DNA of 6,707 nucleotides from an uncultured Acetatifactor sp. (GTDB lineage: Bacteria; Bacillota; Clostridia; Lachnospirales; Lachnospiraceae). A program made the position numbers and the translations under genes. Location: the NCBI GenBank assembly GCA_948496895.1, contig CAOOJO010000149.1, positions 1 through 6,707 on the forward strand, read 5' to 3'. Within the stretch, counting starts at the first letter, position 1. The number at the start of each line of letters is the position of its first letter. Below are positions 6,188 through 6,707 of this stretch, piece by piece. Under the pieces are notes generated by a model. It had not been told where the DNA came from and ran no database searches. It saw nothing but the letters and a program-made list of their open reading frames with translations.

Positions 6188-6707
6188 TCATGTTTCCATC
6201 CCCTCCAGCAGATTCTCCATCTCCGTCCATTCGTGTATGTGCAGATGCTCACACTGCGGCATCCGCTCTCCAGAACGGTTTTTATAGTCCCTATCCGTAC
6301 CGTTATCGTACCAAACGGGATAAATGCCAGCCTGGGCCGCGCCCTCGATGTCCGCCTGGGGATTATCACCGCAGTACCACACCTCATCGGCGCAGATGCC
6401 CGCTTTCTGTAAGGCGATATCGAACAGAATGCGGTTGGGCTTGCGGAGAAAATAATCGCTGGAGGTCATGATGAATTCAAATCGGTTCCTCGGCAGCAGC
6501 CTGTGGATTCGTCTGGCCAGGGCCTCCCCTGACCACAGCATGTTGCTGATCACAGCACTCCTGATGCCTTTCGCATTGATGTAATCCAGCATTTCCGCGG
6601 CATGGGGCATGATCCCGCCGGCGGAGGCCCCATCCCAGAATACGACCTCCATTTCCAAGGGCGTAAGCGAAAGCGTCATGCCAAGGTACTCATACAGCGT
6701 CCTGTTG
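6188..6707 (-). CDS. HAD-superfamily hydrolase, N-terminal part beyond the right edge
   Basis: The open frame enters from the right edge; 173 residues are visible, ending EGMET before the TGA at 6188-6190. An ATG at 6679 is in frame but is probably internal, because the frame continues upstream to the edge and the HAD motif I (DxD nucleophile) is missing from the visible part. Numbering from that ATG, motif II is VISN with S45, motif III is RKPN with K80, and motif IV is GDNPQAD with D105 and D110. These are the phosphate-binding Ser, the Lys and the Mg-binding acidic residues of phosphatase-type HAD enzymes. The substrate cannot be told. It lies upstream of and in the same direction as the aldo-keto reductase. 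Confidence 0.8.
   Translation of the reverse strand, partial: NRTLYEYLGMTLSLTPLEMEVVFWDGASAGGIMPHAAEMLDYINAKGIRSAVISNMLWSGEALARRIHRLLPRNRFEFIMTSSDYFLRKPNRILFDIALQKAGICADEVWYCGDNPQADIEGAAQAGIYPVWYDNGTDRDYKNRSGERMPQCEHLHIHEWTEMENLLEGMET

Noticed and set aside
6024..6230. A 68-codon minus-strand frame bridging the HAD and reductase genes
   Set aside because: It overlaps both genes out of frame, has a composition typical of a shadow frame, and has no convincing ribosome binding site.

Overview
The window suggests a moderately GC-rich Gram-positive gut-type anaerobe, most plausibly a Lachnospiraceae or other Clostridia genome. This is inferred from strong AGGAGG-type ribosome binding sites, a near-consensus sigma-A promoter, G/C-ending codons and the mix of protein families. 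No taxonomic marker is present. Five genes are visible, four on the minus strand and one on the plus strand. There are no RNA genes, CRISPR arrays, insertion sequences or tRNAs.

Minus-strand operon, 1-4136. A near-consensus promoter (TTGACA, 17-nt spacer, TACTAT) drives an 822-residue protein with two SWIM zinc-binding motifs. A 31-nt gap and a strong Shine-Dalgarno separate it from a second large gene that leaves the window at base 1. Only the N-terminal 545 residues of that second protein are visible. It looks like the helical N-terminal part of a DUF4132-type protein. A SWIM protein next to a DUF4132 protein recalls the poorly understood yehI / yehL-yehM-yehP-yehQ neighbourhood of enterobacteria, where the partners are a MoxR-type AAA ATPase, a DUF5682 protein and a VWA protein. 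If the match is right, those partners should lie beyond the left edge. This is the most interesting part of the window.

Plus-strand gene, 4365-5015. This is a CPBP-family (Rce1/abortive-infection-like) intramembrane protease with all three motifs intact. It has its own TATAAT promoter and ends in a stem-loop/T-run terminator. Its GC content (about 47% by hand count) is clearly below that of its neighbours, so it may have been acquired separately.

Minus-strand pair, 5071-6707. The first gene here is a complete aldo-keto reductase of the YghZ / L-glyceraldehyde-3-phosphate reductase type with its catalytic tetrad. Upstream of it is the C-terminal part of a HAD-superfamily hydrolase that enters from the right edge. 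A 127-nt gap with a candidate promoter separates them, so the reductase is probably transcribed at least partly on its own. The link from this pair to the SWIM operon looks positional only.
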